Source of the DNA: CAZCAQ01 sp964496905
Lineage (GTDB): Bacteria; Patescibacteriota; WWE3; UBA101185; UBA10185
Direction: 5' to 3'
NCBI GenBank assembly: GCA_964496905.1
Contig: CAZCAQ010000005.1
Span: 1-64,000, forward strand
Length of the DNA stretch: 64,000 nucleotides
Program-made: the position numbers and the translations under genes
Shown here: one piece after another, positions 48,816 through 58,383 of the stretch
How the letters are laid out: every line of letters starts with the position of its first letter
How positions within the stretch are numbered: position 1 is the first letter of the stretch
Notes under the pieces: generated by a model
What the model was told of the DNA's origin: nothing
Databases searched by the model: none
The model's input: only the letters and a program-made list of their open reading frames with translations

Positions 48816-51800
48816 TTATTTAATTCCACCCAAGAATCCAAAAACTTCGCTAAGATTTGTTACAACTAGGTCAAGTGCATTAGAGCTTGCTTTTGGTGTA
48901 ATTGTTACTGTATCTACTGAGGCTGTTTCATTCCCAGCTTTATCTTTAGAAAGTGCTCTTAAATGATACACTTTGGAAGTATTAAGACCAGTAATAATTA
49001 CAATGTGATTTGTAGTGAGGTTTGCATCCTGTTGAGATTTTTGGGAATAAGTAGACCCCGTACCCTCTCCATATTCAACCTGTGATGTTGCAGGCTCGTC
49101 TGTATCCCAGCTCACAACAAGCTGAGCTGATACAACATCTCCACCTGACTTGCTAATATTTCCTTCGACTTTTAAGTTTGACACTAAAGGAGGTCTTGTG
49201 TCTGTTGATGTTGTGATTGTTTGTACGTCGCTTGAGGCTTCGTTGCCAGCTTTATCTCTACCTTTCACAATAAGCGAATATTTTGTTTCAGCAGAAAGAC
49301 CTTTAATCAAAATTCTGTGTATGCCACTAATAAGTTCCACATTCACCTCATCCTTAGCATCTTGTGGCCTTCCTTGAGGGTAATAAGTGACTATTGAAGA
49401 GACTTCTGTATTTGTGTCCCATGAAATTAAAGCAGCAGGCTGAGCGCTCCCTTTTACTTGTTGAATACGCACGTTAGTAATTCTAGGTCTTGGTAGAGTT
49501 TCAAAGCTTAATATGCTTCCTTCATATTCTTCACCTTCTGCATCAAAAGTGTTTATTTTATAAAAGTACTTCACGCCATCTTCTAGTTCATCAATAATTG
49601 CGTTATATGTTGTTTCTGCAGAAGAGGTTGAAATTTCCGTTGAACCCCCAAAAGCAGAAGTTTTACCATAATAAATTTTTACTTTAGAGGCTCCTTTAAC
49701 CGTAAACTGCAAAGTAATACCGTTTAAACCTGAAGATTTAACCAACGGATCAGTAACTACAGGTGCAGGAGTTGTAGAAAAAGTAAACTCATCGCTTACT
49801 CCTGTATTTCCGTCCTCATCTGTCCACTTTGCAACACCGTAATACTTTGTACCTGGTTTTAAGTTTACAAGTGCAATTTCATGAGCAGTTACCTGTGACG
49901 AGTTTGAAGGTTCTTCATCAAAATAATCACCTGATCCAGTTCCATACTGAATCTTTGAGTCACTTGTTCTGTCAGTAGACCAGGTAACTGTGGCCTTTTT
50001 TGTGGTTATTGCAGTAACTTCTGGCTCGCTATCAAGAGCTGCTGCATCGGTAAATCTGCCGGTTGGTAAAAGTGAAACCTCAGTAGTAAAAGCGCCGCAG
50101 TTTGAAACACTATCACAGGCCTTAACTTTGTAATAATAAACTTGCTCTTCAAGACTTGTATCAACATACGCAGATCCTGTTGTGGTAGCGAGTGATGTAT
50201 AAGTTTCTCCATCATCGGACCTATAAATTTTATAATTTTCAACACCGGAACCAACATCTGTAGGCTCGGTCCAAGATAACGCTAATCTCCATGCTTCGGT
50301 ACTTTTAATAGAAACGTCAGAAATTTCAAGGTTTAGTGGTATTCCTGGTGCNNNNNNNNNNNNNNNNNNNNNNNNNNNNNNNNNNNNNNNNNNNNNNNNN
50401 NNNNNNNNNNNNNNNNNNNNNNNNNNNNNNNNNNNNNNNNNNNNNNNNNNNAGTTTGAAGTATTTGTACTTGGTGTTGCCGTTAAGAATCTTGGAGGTGA
50501 TGGGCCTTCACCTGCAAAATAATAATTTGTTTGTAAAGGTGTTGCAGAAATGTTTCCAGCATTATCAACTGTTCTTAAGTAAAAAATGTTTGCATTTGTT
50601 TGGTAAGCTGCGTCTTCTATTTCAACTGTTGTTGCCGAGGTTGTAGAAGACCAGTCACTTAGAGCACCAGTTGATGCACCTGTTTTGTACTGATAACCCG
50701 CAATACCTGCACCAACATCAGTTGCCATGTTATCTCCAGATGATGGCCATGAAAATGTAAAAGAATTTGTAGAAGCATACCCTGAAGGCGTAACGGTTAC
50801 AGTTGAAGGATTTGTTGGCGCTGAACCATCCAGTTTATAAATAAATGGCGCGTAAACTGTACTAACATTTTGTGCATTATCTTTGGTTTGAATTCGTAAA
50901 TAGTAAGTTTGACCGCTTGATAAACCAGATGCGCTATAACTAGTTCCAGCTTGAAAAGCCCCAGCGGTTGATGGAACTGCAGTATTATCAACACCAAAGT
51001 AAACATAATAACCTGCAACACCAGCACCTGCGTCAGATGCACCCGACCATGAAAAATATGGAGTTGTATATGTGTACCAGTTGTTGGTAGTAATAGTTGT
51101 AAGCCCACCAGAAACATTTAGAGCCGTTAATGAGCTAGGAGGAGTAGGATTATCTGTATCACCTTGTGCCTCAATAGCAACTGAATTTAGTGTTACAAGC
51201 TGTGTGCCGTCTCCATCTAAAATTGCCTGCCATTTAATTCCACTTGTAGAAATTGGTAAAGTTGGAATGTTAGTGTCAATTACTGCAGCTGAGTTTGAAT
51301 TGGCGGTTGTCGAAGAAGTTGCCCATGCGCTTCCATTCCAGTATTTCCATGTTGTTCCTCCATCTGTAGATAATCTGTAGGTAATTGTGCCTCCATTTGC
51401 AGTTTCGTCAGTTGTAAAGTTTAAAAATCCGGAAATATCTTCGGTAAAAACTGCTGATGAATTTTGTACTGTTTGTGCAGAAGTTGAATAAGGAGTTGAA
51501 TTAAAGCTTGATCTTGCGACATCACTTATTCTTACTTCATCAATTAACCCAGCAAAAAAGCCTTGAGATCCACCATTGGCTGTAGAACCATAGGTTGTAC
51601 CAATTAATAAAGACGAAGATGTGTCAGGTATGGACAAAGAAAATGCAGCCGAATTATCTAAGGTGCCATCAATATAAATTTTCATAGTAGACCCATCATA
51701 TGTTGCTGCAATATGATGCCAATTAGTATTGTGACTAGCAGTTGCAGATTGCAAAAATCCATTATTCCCGTACGACCAAATTGCTGCATCAACGTTAGCG

Positions 51801-54349
51801 CTTTCCCCTAAACCCGCATAAAGTTTTCCATTGTGTGCTCTCAAAGAATGCACACTTTCGGAAGCATTATTTGCCCAGCTATCATTCAAAGTATCACCAC
51901 CTACTTGTGACCAGGCTGAACCGTTGTATTCCCACATTTCGGATTCTCCTGCTGTGACACCAAGTCCAACGTAAAATTTTCCATTGTATACTGACATGGC
52001 TCTAACTCTTTCATAAGTACCAGATGTCCAACTTCCAGCTGTGTCATCTCCTCCAACCAGTGACCAAGCAGTGCCGTTCCATTTGTAAACATACGCCTCG
52101 CCAATACCGGTTCCAAGACCTACATACAACTCGTTGTTATAAACTGACATAACGTCAATCAATTCAATCGCAGCACCCCAACTTGAATTTATCGTATCAC
52201 CACCGATTTTTGCCCAAATTGTGCCATTCCACATCCAAACCTCTGAATCACCTGCAGTGTTACCTAGACCTACATACAAATTGTTGTTATAAGGAACCAT
52301 GGAATAAACAGCCTCATAGTTTGTTGTCCAACCAGAGTTTGTACTGTCACCACCAATTTTTCCCCAAATAGTTCCATTCCATCTCCATACCTCTGCATCA
52401 TTAGCAGATATACCTAACCCAACATACAAATAATCACCATAAGTTGCCATTGACTGAACAGTTTCATAGTTTGTGGTCCAACCAGAGTTTAAACTGTCTC
52501 CACCTATTTGATTCCAAGTACTTCCATTGTACTTCCAAACTTCTGCATCATTAGCAGTGCTACCAAGCCCCACGTAAAGTTCACCTTTGTAACTCTCCAT
52601 TGACCACACTGCCTCATAAGTTCCTGCCGCCCAACTACTGTTTTTACCTTGACCACCAATTAAACTCCACGTACTACCATTAAATTCAAAAACCATTGCA
52701 TTACCAGCTACTGTGTAGCCTGTTCCAGCGTAAAGCTTACCTCCATGACTTTCCATTGCTTCTACAGTTTGAAGATTATAAAACCCCCAACTATCATTTA
52801 TGTAGTTACCACCTATTCGCGACCAAGCGCTTCCATTCCAGCCCCATACTTCTGCTGAGGCACTTGCGGCTGTAAGTCCAGTAAAAAGAGTTGAATCAGC
52901 CCAAACCATTGTTTGAGCTATAGTATGAGTATTTGTAAATCCTGAATTAAGTGCATCACCACCAATTTTTGTCCATGCGCTACCGTTCCATCTCCATACT
53001 TCATTATCCCCTGCAGTAGCACCAAGCCCAGCATAAATATTTGAACCATCATTTGTTAATGAGTACACAGCTTCATAACCAGTTGCCCAGCCTGAATTTA
53101 AGCTATCACCACCTATTTGAGTCCAACTACTGCCATTCCAACGCCAAACTTCTGCATCATCAGCTGTTACACCAATACCCGCATACAAATTGCCACTTAA
53201 ATAAGTCATACTTTGTACAATTTCGTAGTTAGTATTCCAGCTTGAATTTACACCATCGCCTCCAATTTTTGTCCATGCACTGCCGTTCCAACTCCAAACT
53301 TCTGCGTCTGTTATGCTTGAACCCAAAGCGGCATAAACATTTGTCCCATCGTTTACCAAAAAGAGAACAGATTCAAATCCTGTATTCCAACCTGAATTTA
53401 CATTATCACCGCCGATTTTCGTCCACGCGCTACCATTCCAACTCCAAACTTCTGCATCATTAGCTGTGTTACCAATGCCTGCATACAAAGTGCTGTTTGC
53501 ATATGTAAGAGAATAAACACCTTCAAATGTACCGGCCGCCCAACCAGAATTAATTCCGTCACCACCTATTTTTGTCCAGTCACTACAGTTATCTGCCGTA
53601 TCACATGACCAAACCTCGCCATCACCTGCAGTAATTCCTAGACCGGCATATAAAACAGTACCATTTTTAGTTAGAGATAAAACTGACTCAAATGTTTGGT
53701 CCGCCCAACCAGAATTAATGCCATCCCCACCAATCTTTGACCATGCTGTGCCATTCCATTTCCAAACTTCAGCGTCACCTACTGCTGCGCCAAGTCCTAC
53801 ATAAACATCATCGCCAATCGCAGTCGAATCATTTATTGCAGTTATTCCGTTTAAATCCCAGCTTCCATTAAGGTCATTTCCTGCAACTTGAGTCCAAATC
53901 GTTGCCGAACTGTTAGCAAGTTCGTAAGTGACTTTACCAGTCGTTCTATCAAAATATAAAGAATAAGGCCCTTTATCCAAAATGCCTTGATCCTGTGTTG
54001 CAGTGCTTGCTGAATAGCTAGAGTTTAATTTTGTCCAAGCCTCTAAAGTGTTTGACTGACTTAAAGAAAGTGATGCCGAATCAGGAGCTGTGATGCGCTT
54101 TGTTAAACCATCAAAATCAAAGGCATTGTTTAGCTGACCTGTGGTCCACGAAGCAACGGATGCAGTACCATCATTACTATTACTCGATGAATCNNNNNNN
54201 NNNNNNNNNNNNNNNNNNNNNNNNNNNNNNNNNNNNNNNNNNNNNNNNNNNNNNNNNNNNNNNNNNNNNNNNNNNNNNNNNNNNNNNNNNNNNACTGCCG
54301 CAATTGCTTTGTGCTTTTTAGTTTTTTTGAATAAATTTAAGACAGGCAA
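48816..54349 (-). CDS. Giant surface protein: LamG split by 14 propeller-like repeats, then FN3-like domains
   Basis: About 1,800 aa, with two 100-N gaps, from a TTG at 54349 with AAAGGA before it. A basic start is followed by a gap that probably hides the membrane segment. Next comes the first half of a LamG jelly roll (PDSASLSLSQSNTLEAW, KGPYSLYFD), then 14 repeats of about 50 residues (WNGSAWTKIGGDG, NSGW, LYAGLG, DAEVW), then the LamG second half (NWHHIAATYDGSTMKIYIDG, DEVRISDVA), an Asp-box-like segment, and several FN3-like domains ending NLSEVFGFLGGIK. The frame shifts by one at the 50352 gap, showing that its 100 N are not the true length. Adhesion or glycan binding is inference. Confidence 0.85.
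50352..50451. other. Assembly gap (100 N) inside giant gene
   Basis: Flanks do not match each other. The coding frame to the left differs by one from that to the right, so the true gap length is not 100. It lies between FN3-like repeats, where assemblies often break. Confidence 0.9.
51770..53900 (-). repeat. Fourteen tandem ~150-bp repeats in giant gene
   Basis: Each unit encodes about 50 residues with the core IGGD-x-NSGW, then LYAGLG, then AEVWxWNGSxW. I count 14 units from the one beginning VAGNDLNGSW to the one beginning VGGDTLNDSW. Two seven-bladed propellers would use exactly 14 units. Unit-to-unit similarity could have collapsed or expanded in assembly. Confidence 0.8.
54194..54293. 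other. Assembly gap (100 N) near N-terminus of giant gene
   Basis: It removes the stretch just after a basic N-terminus, where a signal or membrane segment is expected. Confidence 0.9.
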
Positions 54350-54454
54350 ATGATCCTTTCTTTATCTATAATAGTACACTGATTTAGGTACTAGCTGTCA
54401 ATGAAATATTGATAAAATTTGATATGAAAACAGGACTTAGTTATACGAAAAATT

Positions 54455-54985
54455 TTATTCTACAGTAGCTGTTAATTTTAATTGAGCAGTATTTTCAGGC
54501 AAAAGTTCAGTCCAAGATTTTATGCTTACATCATGCTTTCCATTTAAATCTGGAAAAACTTTGGTAAGAAGATCAGGAAGCGTAACATACGATGTAGTAA
54601 ACTCATTTTCTGTTACTATTTCGCGCTGATCTGAATTGACAAGCATTGCGTAAAAATTAACGGCATCATTTGCTTGTGTACTACTTTGTACACTTTCAGG
54701 AAGTTGAATATCTTGAGTTGCAGTACTTGAAGGTAAAATAGTGGATCCTTGTAAATCAAAAAATACTAACTTTGTATTAAACCTACAATCTGTTGTCGTA
54801 AAGCCGTATTCTGGAAGATATTTTACACCGTTTTGTTTATAGCAAAATGTTATGGACTGAATAAATTGAGTCGTTTTTGAATTTCTCACACGATTTACTA
54901 AACCTTGCTCTTCCTGGGCTTTTGCCTGTGGTAGCATGATAAAGAGGCTTAACACTAATATTATCGCTAGAGCTGTTTGTCTCAT
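54455..54985 (-). CDS. Secreted hypothetical protein
   Basis: 176 aa with a signal peptide (MRQTALAIILVLSLFIML..AKA). The mature part is beta-rich with two Cys (TFCYKQNG, TDCRFN) and ends with KSWTELLPENTAQLKLTATVE. No family recognised. TATAAA ends 6 nt before the ATG, so a leaderless transcript is predicted. It lies just upstream of the giant gene on the same strand, but 105 bp apart. Confidence 0.72.
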   Translation of the reverse strand: MRQTALAIILVLSLFIMLPQAKAQEEQGLVNRVRNSKTTQFIQSITFCYKQNGVKYLPEYGFTTTDCRFNTKLVFFDLQGSTILPSSTATQDIQLPESVQSSTQANDAVNFYAMLVNSDQREIVTENEFTTSYVTLPDLLTKVFPDLNGKHDVSIKSWTELLPENTAQLKLTATVE

Positions 54986-55033
54986 AGTATATTTATACTA
55001 GATTTGTTGAATTTAGCAAGGAAATATCAAAAA

Positions 55034-55792
55034 TTAGAAAAAAAGGTAAAACTTGTCTTTTTGCTCAAAACCCATGCTTTTAAAATTGTTAAAGGAATTG
55101 CTCAAATCTTCAACAATGGCATAAATATTATATACACCCTTTTGAAGCGCATAATTGCATCTAAAGTTAACCATTTCTTTGTGATAACCCTGTTTTCTGT
55201 AATCAGGGTGCGTGCCACTATTGTGCAAGTAGGCTAATCCAACTTGTGTGTCAATAATTATGCTTGAAAATGCAACTATTTTGCCATCTGAAAACATTAC
55301 AAAAGTTTTAAGTATTTTGTTCTCAAGTTGATTTTGCTGCGATAAGTCAAAAAAGTGTTCGCAGTAGCTTCGGTTATTGCTCCACTCAGGAAAGCACTGT
55401 GCAGACAGGGTTAAGTATTCTTCTAGGTTTAATGAGGTTAGTTCTTGTATTTGTTCATTGGTTCTTACCGGTAGAACCTCAGTAAGTTCTTTGACCATGT
55501 ATACATCATTTCCAATTTCTGACAGTCCTTTGCCCTTCAAGAAGGTGTTGTAATCTGTAAAAAATTCTTGGTTAATGTAGTAAGAGGTTTTAACTCCAGC
55601 AGAAGCCTCGCTGTCCAGTATTTGTTGTACCTTTGTAAACTCTAAATCGTGGGAAGGCACTGTTGGAACTATAAAGTTGTACCATTCGTCAGGGAAGATT
55701 GATTTTACATGCTTAAATGTGGAATAATCTGTGACGGTCTGATTTATGACGCCACTGAATAGAGTTAGGTTTTTAAGATAAAATTCAAACAT
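55034..55792 (-). CDS. GNAT-family acetyltransferase
   Basis: 252 aa. The C-terminal half carries the GNAT core: VAFSSIIIDTQVGLAYLHNSGTHPDYRKQGYHKEMV, where the HPDYRKQGYH loop is the acetyl-CoA site, and a final NNFKSMGFEQKDKFYLF. The N-terminal half (about 1-130) is unassigned. Substrate unknown. Its ATG directly abuts the stop of the SDR gene, so the two are coupled. Confidence 0.85.
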   Translation of the reverse strand: MFEFYLKNLTLFSGVINQTVTDYSTFKHVKSIFPDEWYNFIVPTVPSHDLEFTKVQQILDSEASAGVKTSYYINQEFFTDYNTFLKGKGLSEIGNDVYMVKELTEVLPVRTNEQIQELTSLNLEEYLTLSAQCFPEWSNNRSYCEHFFDLSQQNQLENKILKTFVMFSDGKIVAFSSIIIDTQVGLAYLHNSGTHPDYRKQGYHKEMVNFRCNYALQKGVYNIYAIVEDLSNSFNNFKSMGFEQKDKFYLFF

Positions 55793-56530
55793 TTATTTTA
55801 AAGTAAACCCACCATCAATGGCTAAAACCTGTCCTGTAATAAAAGATGCTTCATCACTTAACAAAAAAGCTATACCATTTGCGATTTCATTTGCATTCCC
55901 CATTCTTTGAATAATTGAAATGTCTGTTGTTGAGCTTGGATCCTCACCAGTTGATAAGGTAAGCGGCGTATCAATCAATCCCGGTGCTATTGCGTTTACT
56001 CGCACTAAAGGAGCTTTAAAATGCCTAGAAAACGATTTGGTCAGTGAAATAATTCCCGCCTTAGTTGCTGAGTAAATGACGCCATAAGGCTCGCCAATTA
56101 TGCCATCAACAGAAGTTAGACATACAATTGAACCACAAGTAGAAGTGTTTTGAATTACTTCACCTAAAATTTTAAGTGTCCAGAATGTTCCCTTTAGATT
56201 GGTGTTTATAGTTTTATCCATCACATCATCAGTTATATCGTTAATACCGCAAGGGCTTGGCATTATTCCTGCATTGGCTACCAAATAATCTAACTTATTA
56301 TATTTGCTCTTAACAAGGTTCGCTGCGTTTTCAATGTCTAGTTTGTTAGTTATGTCTATTTTGAGATATTCTGCTTTATCAGAGTTTTTAAAGTTTTCTA
56401 TAATGAACTGTTCGTTTTCTTGTGTTTCGGCGCTTAGTATAACTCGCATACCTTTATCCAAAAGGACTTGTGCAGTTGCTTTGCCTATTCCTGATGTTGC
56501 ACCGGTTACTAATGCTATTTTTTCTTGCAT
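55793..56530 (-). CDS. Short-chain dehydrogenase/reductase (FabG-like)
   Basis: 245 aa from ATG 56530. An ATG five codons earlier is ruled out because TATAAT lies inside that stretch and ends 6 nt before 56530. Rossmann motif VTGATSGIGKATAQ, NAGIMPS, catalytic Ser in CLTSVDG, YSATKAGI (Tyr-x3-Lys), and the end FLLSDEASFITGQVLAIDGG. NAD(P)H-dependent; substrate unknown, no fatty acid genes nearby. Confidence 0.92.
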   Translation of the reverse strand: MQEKIALVTGATSGIGKATAQVLLDKGMRVILSAETQENEQFIIENFKNSDKAEYLKIDITNKLDIENAANLVKSKYNKLDYLVANAGIMPSPCGINDITDDVMDKTINTNLKGTFWTLKILGEVIQNTSTCGSIVCLTSVDGIIGEPYGVIYSATKAGIISLTKSFSRHFKAPLVRVNAIAPGLIDTPLTLSTGEDPSSTTDISIIQRMGNANEIANGIAFLLSDEASFITGQVLAIDGGFTLK

Positions 56531-56536
56531 ATGAAT

Positions 56537-56542
56537 ATTATA
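56537..56542 (-). promoter_or_regulatory. -10 box TATAAT, leaderless start of SDR gene
   Basis: TATAAT, 6 nt (ATTCAT), then ATG 56530. The box lies within the longer possible reading frame, which shows that frame is not translated from its first ATG. Confidence 0.68.
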
Positions 56543-56572
56543 CATTAGTTAGAAAGTGAGATTGGTTAGTAC

Positions 56573-57079
56573 TTATAGTTTAGGAAGTAACTCTTTATAG
56601 CGTTTAATTTTCTCTTGCTTGGTTATAATCGCATATCTTGGAGATGGTGATGGAAGGTCAATGATTTTTAAGCCTGGCTTAAGTATTAATGTATCCTTAA
56701 ACTGCTTCCTAAACATTTTTTCAACGTTTTTGCTAGTTAGATATACTTTTTCAATTGAGTTTTGGGAGAGTATGGTGTTTATACCTTCAATGTTGTAGGT
56801 AATGTTAAACAAGTTAACATCCAGATTGCTGTTTTTTAACCTTTCGCAAGAAAGAATTATATCCGTAAGCGCCATTTCTAGATCTATGAAAAGTTGCTGT
56901 TGCTTCTGTTTAGTATTAAAGGTTTTGGTATAAACGGCCTCCATTATTGGCCAAAACTGATTTCGGCCATTAGCATAAAACCAATCGTACGGATTGGACG
57001 GTTTTGTTACAAAACTGCCAATCATTACATATTTAACTTTATTAGGCACAAAATCCCCAAAGGGGTGAGTTTCTAGCAT
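56573..57079 (-). CDS. Uracil-DNA glycosylase superfamily protein
   Basis: 168 aa. HPFGDFVP and YVMIGSFVTKPSNPYDWFYANGRNQFWPIMEAVY match the entry loop of the UDG superfamily; LPSPSPRYA replaces the HPS/SPS-type second motif. Such proteins remove uracil or deaminated bases; some members of this branch have unknown substrates. No iron-sulfur Cys motif. TATACT ends 6 nt before the ATG. Confidence 0.75.
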   Translation of the reverse strand: MLETHPFGDFVPNKVKYVMIGSFVTKPSNPYDWFYANGRNQFWPIMEAVYTKTFNTKQKQQQLFIDLEMALTDIILSCERLKNSNLDVNLFNITYNIEGINTILSQNSIEKVYLTSKNVEKMFRKQFKDTLILKPGLKIIDLPSPSPRYAIITKQEKIKRYKELLPKL

Positions 57080-57085
57080 AGGGTT

Positions 57086-57091
57086 AGTATA
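57086..57091 (-). promoter_or_regulatory. -10 box TATACT, leaderless start of UDG-like gene
   Basis: TATACT, 6 nt (AACCCT), then ATG 57079. Confidence 0.6.
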
Positions 57092-57267
57092 AACTAGTTT
57101 TTACTTTCCTATTACTGCTTTTCTCCTCAAACACAACTATAGGCTTTAAACGAGACATTGAAATACTGGATTTTATAGAGAGACAAGTTCGGTTTTAATC
57201 TTAAAAGAATATATGAGCAAGAAGTTAAAATTTGTTTGAAGACTAGTGCTCATTTTGTCACTAATTT

Positions 57268-57289
57268 TGGCTGGGGGTCAGGGACTCGA
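57268..57289 (-). repeat. Detached copy of tRNA-Gln 3' end (22 nt incl. CCA)
   Basis: Identical, same orientation, to 57446-57467, which holds the CCA, discriminator, acceptor strand and part of the T arm of tRNA-Gln. Identity ends abruptly. The copies are 178 bp apart. This repeats the arrangement beside tRNA-Leu at 6117. Confidence 0.8.
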
Positions 57290-57445
57290 GTCACATGTCT
57301 TTTGTCTGTAGTTCGTTACACTCACAACATCCAAAAGCATTCGACCCCGCCTCCCTCACTCGCAATGCTCGTTCAGTCCGGCAGTTCTCGTCCTATCCTA
57401 ATCACGCAATTGTCAAAGAGGGACAAGCCCTCTTTGCCACTTGCG
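57290..57445. repeat. Insert-like segment between tRNA-Gln and its 3'-end copy
   Basis: 156 bp with no supported coding frame. Contains an inverted repeat AAGAGGG-acaag-CCCTCTT (about 57416-57434), on the minus strand near the tRNA end, and motifs TCGTTACACTC and ATTCGACC that loosely recur in the segment beside tRNA-Leu (TCGTTATACTC, GTCGAACC). Relation of the two segments is a guess. The stretch 57080-57267 shows no gene. Confidence 0.4.
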
Positions 57446-57519
57446 TGGCTGGGGGTCAGGGACTCGAACCCCGATAACTGGGACCAAAACCCAGAGTCCT
57501 GCCATTAGACGAACCCCCA
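57446..57519 (-). tRNA. tRNA-Gln (anticodon TTG)
   Basis: Acceptor TGGGGGT/ACCCCCA, discriminator G, encoded CCA (57448-57446). Anticodon stem CTGGG/CCCAG with loop TTTTGGT gives TTG. The weak T-A first pair is typical of bacterial tRNA-Gln. Confidence 0.95.
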
Positions 57520-57572
57520 ATGCAAATCTTGTTATGTCATAAAGGCTTGAATATTATACAATACTTATTGTC

Positions 57573-58328
57573 ATGCCAGAAATGCCAAATAATAAGGCGC
57601 AAAATACGCAAATATATCCAAAGTTTGTCATGCCGGCTCTAAATACATCAAAAGTGCTTAAAAAAACCAATTTAAACGCATCAGTTATGGAAATAGAACT
57701 TGAAAGACCTCGCGACTTTACATATAAAATCGGCCAATTCATTTCATTAAAGGCTTCCGAAAATAACTTTAGGGCCTATTCCATAGCTAGCCACCCAAAA
57801 GAACCAGTGTTAAAGATTGTAGCTGCAGTTGGGCATAATGGCATTGGCTCAAACTATTTAAGAAACATACCGCTAAACACTGAAATTACCTTTATAGGTC
57901 CTTCTGGGCGTTTTTTTATGGCCGACTCCCCTGCACCAAATATTTTATTTTTAGCCACTGGCACAGGAATTGCCCCTTTTATACCAATGTTAAGAGAATT
58001 GATTGAATTTACCAAAAACCCAAGTATAAAAATTCAGCTTTTTTTTGGTGAAACAAACATAAATGAGCTTTTTTACTTAGATTTATTTAAAAGCTTTAAA
58101 ACTGACTTTACAGGCTTTGATTACAAAATTTGTCTTTCACAAGAAAGCAGCCCAAACTTTGAATTTGGCCGTATTACAGGAAAATATGTTATTACTGATC
58201 CTTTGAACACTCAGGTATATGTTTGTGGGCATCCAAACATGGTAATTGAAAATATAGAGTTGATTAAGCAAATGGGAGTTCCAGAGAAAAACATTTTTCA
58301 CGAAAAATTCACAAGTGCTGTTAAGTGA
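57573..58328 (+). CDS. Ferredoxin/flavodoxin-NADP reductase-like oxidoreductase
   Basis: 251 aa. FAD motif RAYSIAS, phosphate loop GNGIGSNYL-type, NAD(P) motif FLATGTGIAPFIPMLREL, VYVCGHPNMVI and a terminal ...EKF..A. Residues 1-20 (MPEMPNNKAQ) precede the fold; a second Met at residue 20 (MPALN) is a possible start. No ferredoxin domain is attached. TACAAT lies 10 nt before the first ATG. It may move electrons between NAD(P)H and a small carrier. Confidence 0.9.
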   Translation: MPEMPNNKAQNTQIYPKFVMPALNTSKVLKKTNLNASVMEIELERPRDFTYKIGQFISLKASENNFRAYSIASHPKEPVLKIVAAVGHNGIGSNYLRNIPLNTEITFIGPSGRFFMADSPAPNILFLATGTGIAPFIPMLRELIEFTKNPSIKIQLFFGETNINELFYLDLFKSFKTDFTGFDYKICLSQESSPNFEFGRITGKYVITDPLNTQVYVCGHPNMVIENIELIKQMGVPEKNIFHEKFTSAVK

Positions 58329-58343
58329 TTTCAATATAAATGA

Positions 58344-58349
58344 TACAAT
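58344..58349 (+). promoter_or_regulatory. Extended -10 TGA-TACAAT of 80-aa gene
   Basis: TG-A-TACAAT with TTAAGT 17 nt upstream. Leader of about 30 nt carrying AGGAG. Confidence 0.45.
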
Positions 58350-58376
58350 CTCAAAACAACAATAACAGGAGAACGT

Positions 58377-58382
58377 ATGTAA
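58377..58382 (+). other. Minimal start-stop ORF (ATG TAA) before 80-aa gene
   Basis: AGGAG at 58367-58371 is ideally placed, 5 nt before an ATG that is directly followed by TAA. The real frame begins at the GTG 58384, 12 nt from the same Shine-Dalgarno. Confidence 0.55.
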
Positions 58383-58383
58383 A

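Noticed and set aside
50797..53463. Several frames on both strands across the giant gene
   Set aside because: They follow the 150-bp repeat in other frames and share Leu/His-rich composition; shadows of the repeat.
51770..53900. CRISPR-like periodicity
   Set aside because: The repeats are coding, about 150 bp, with graded similarity and no unique spacers.
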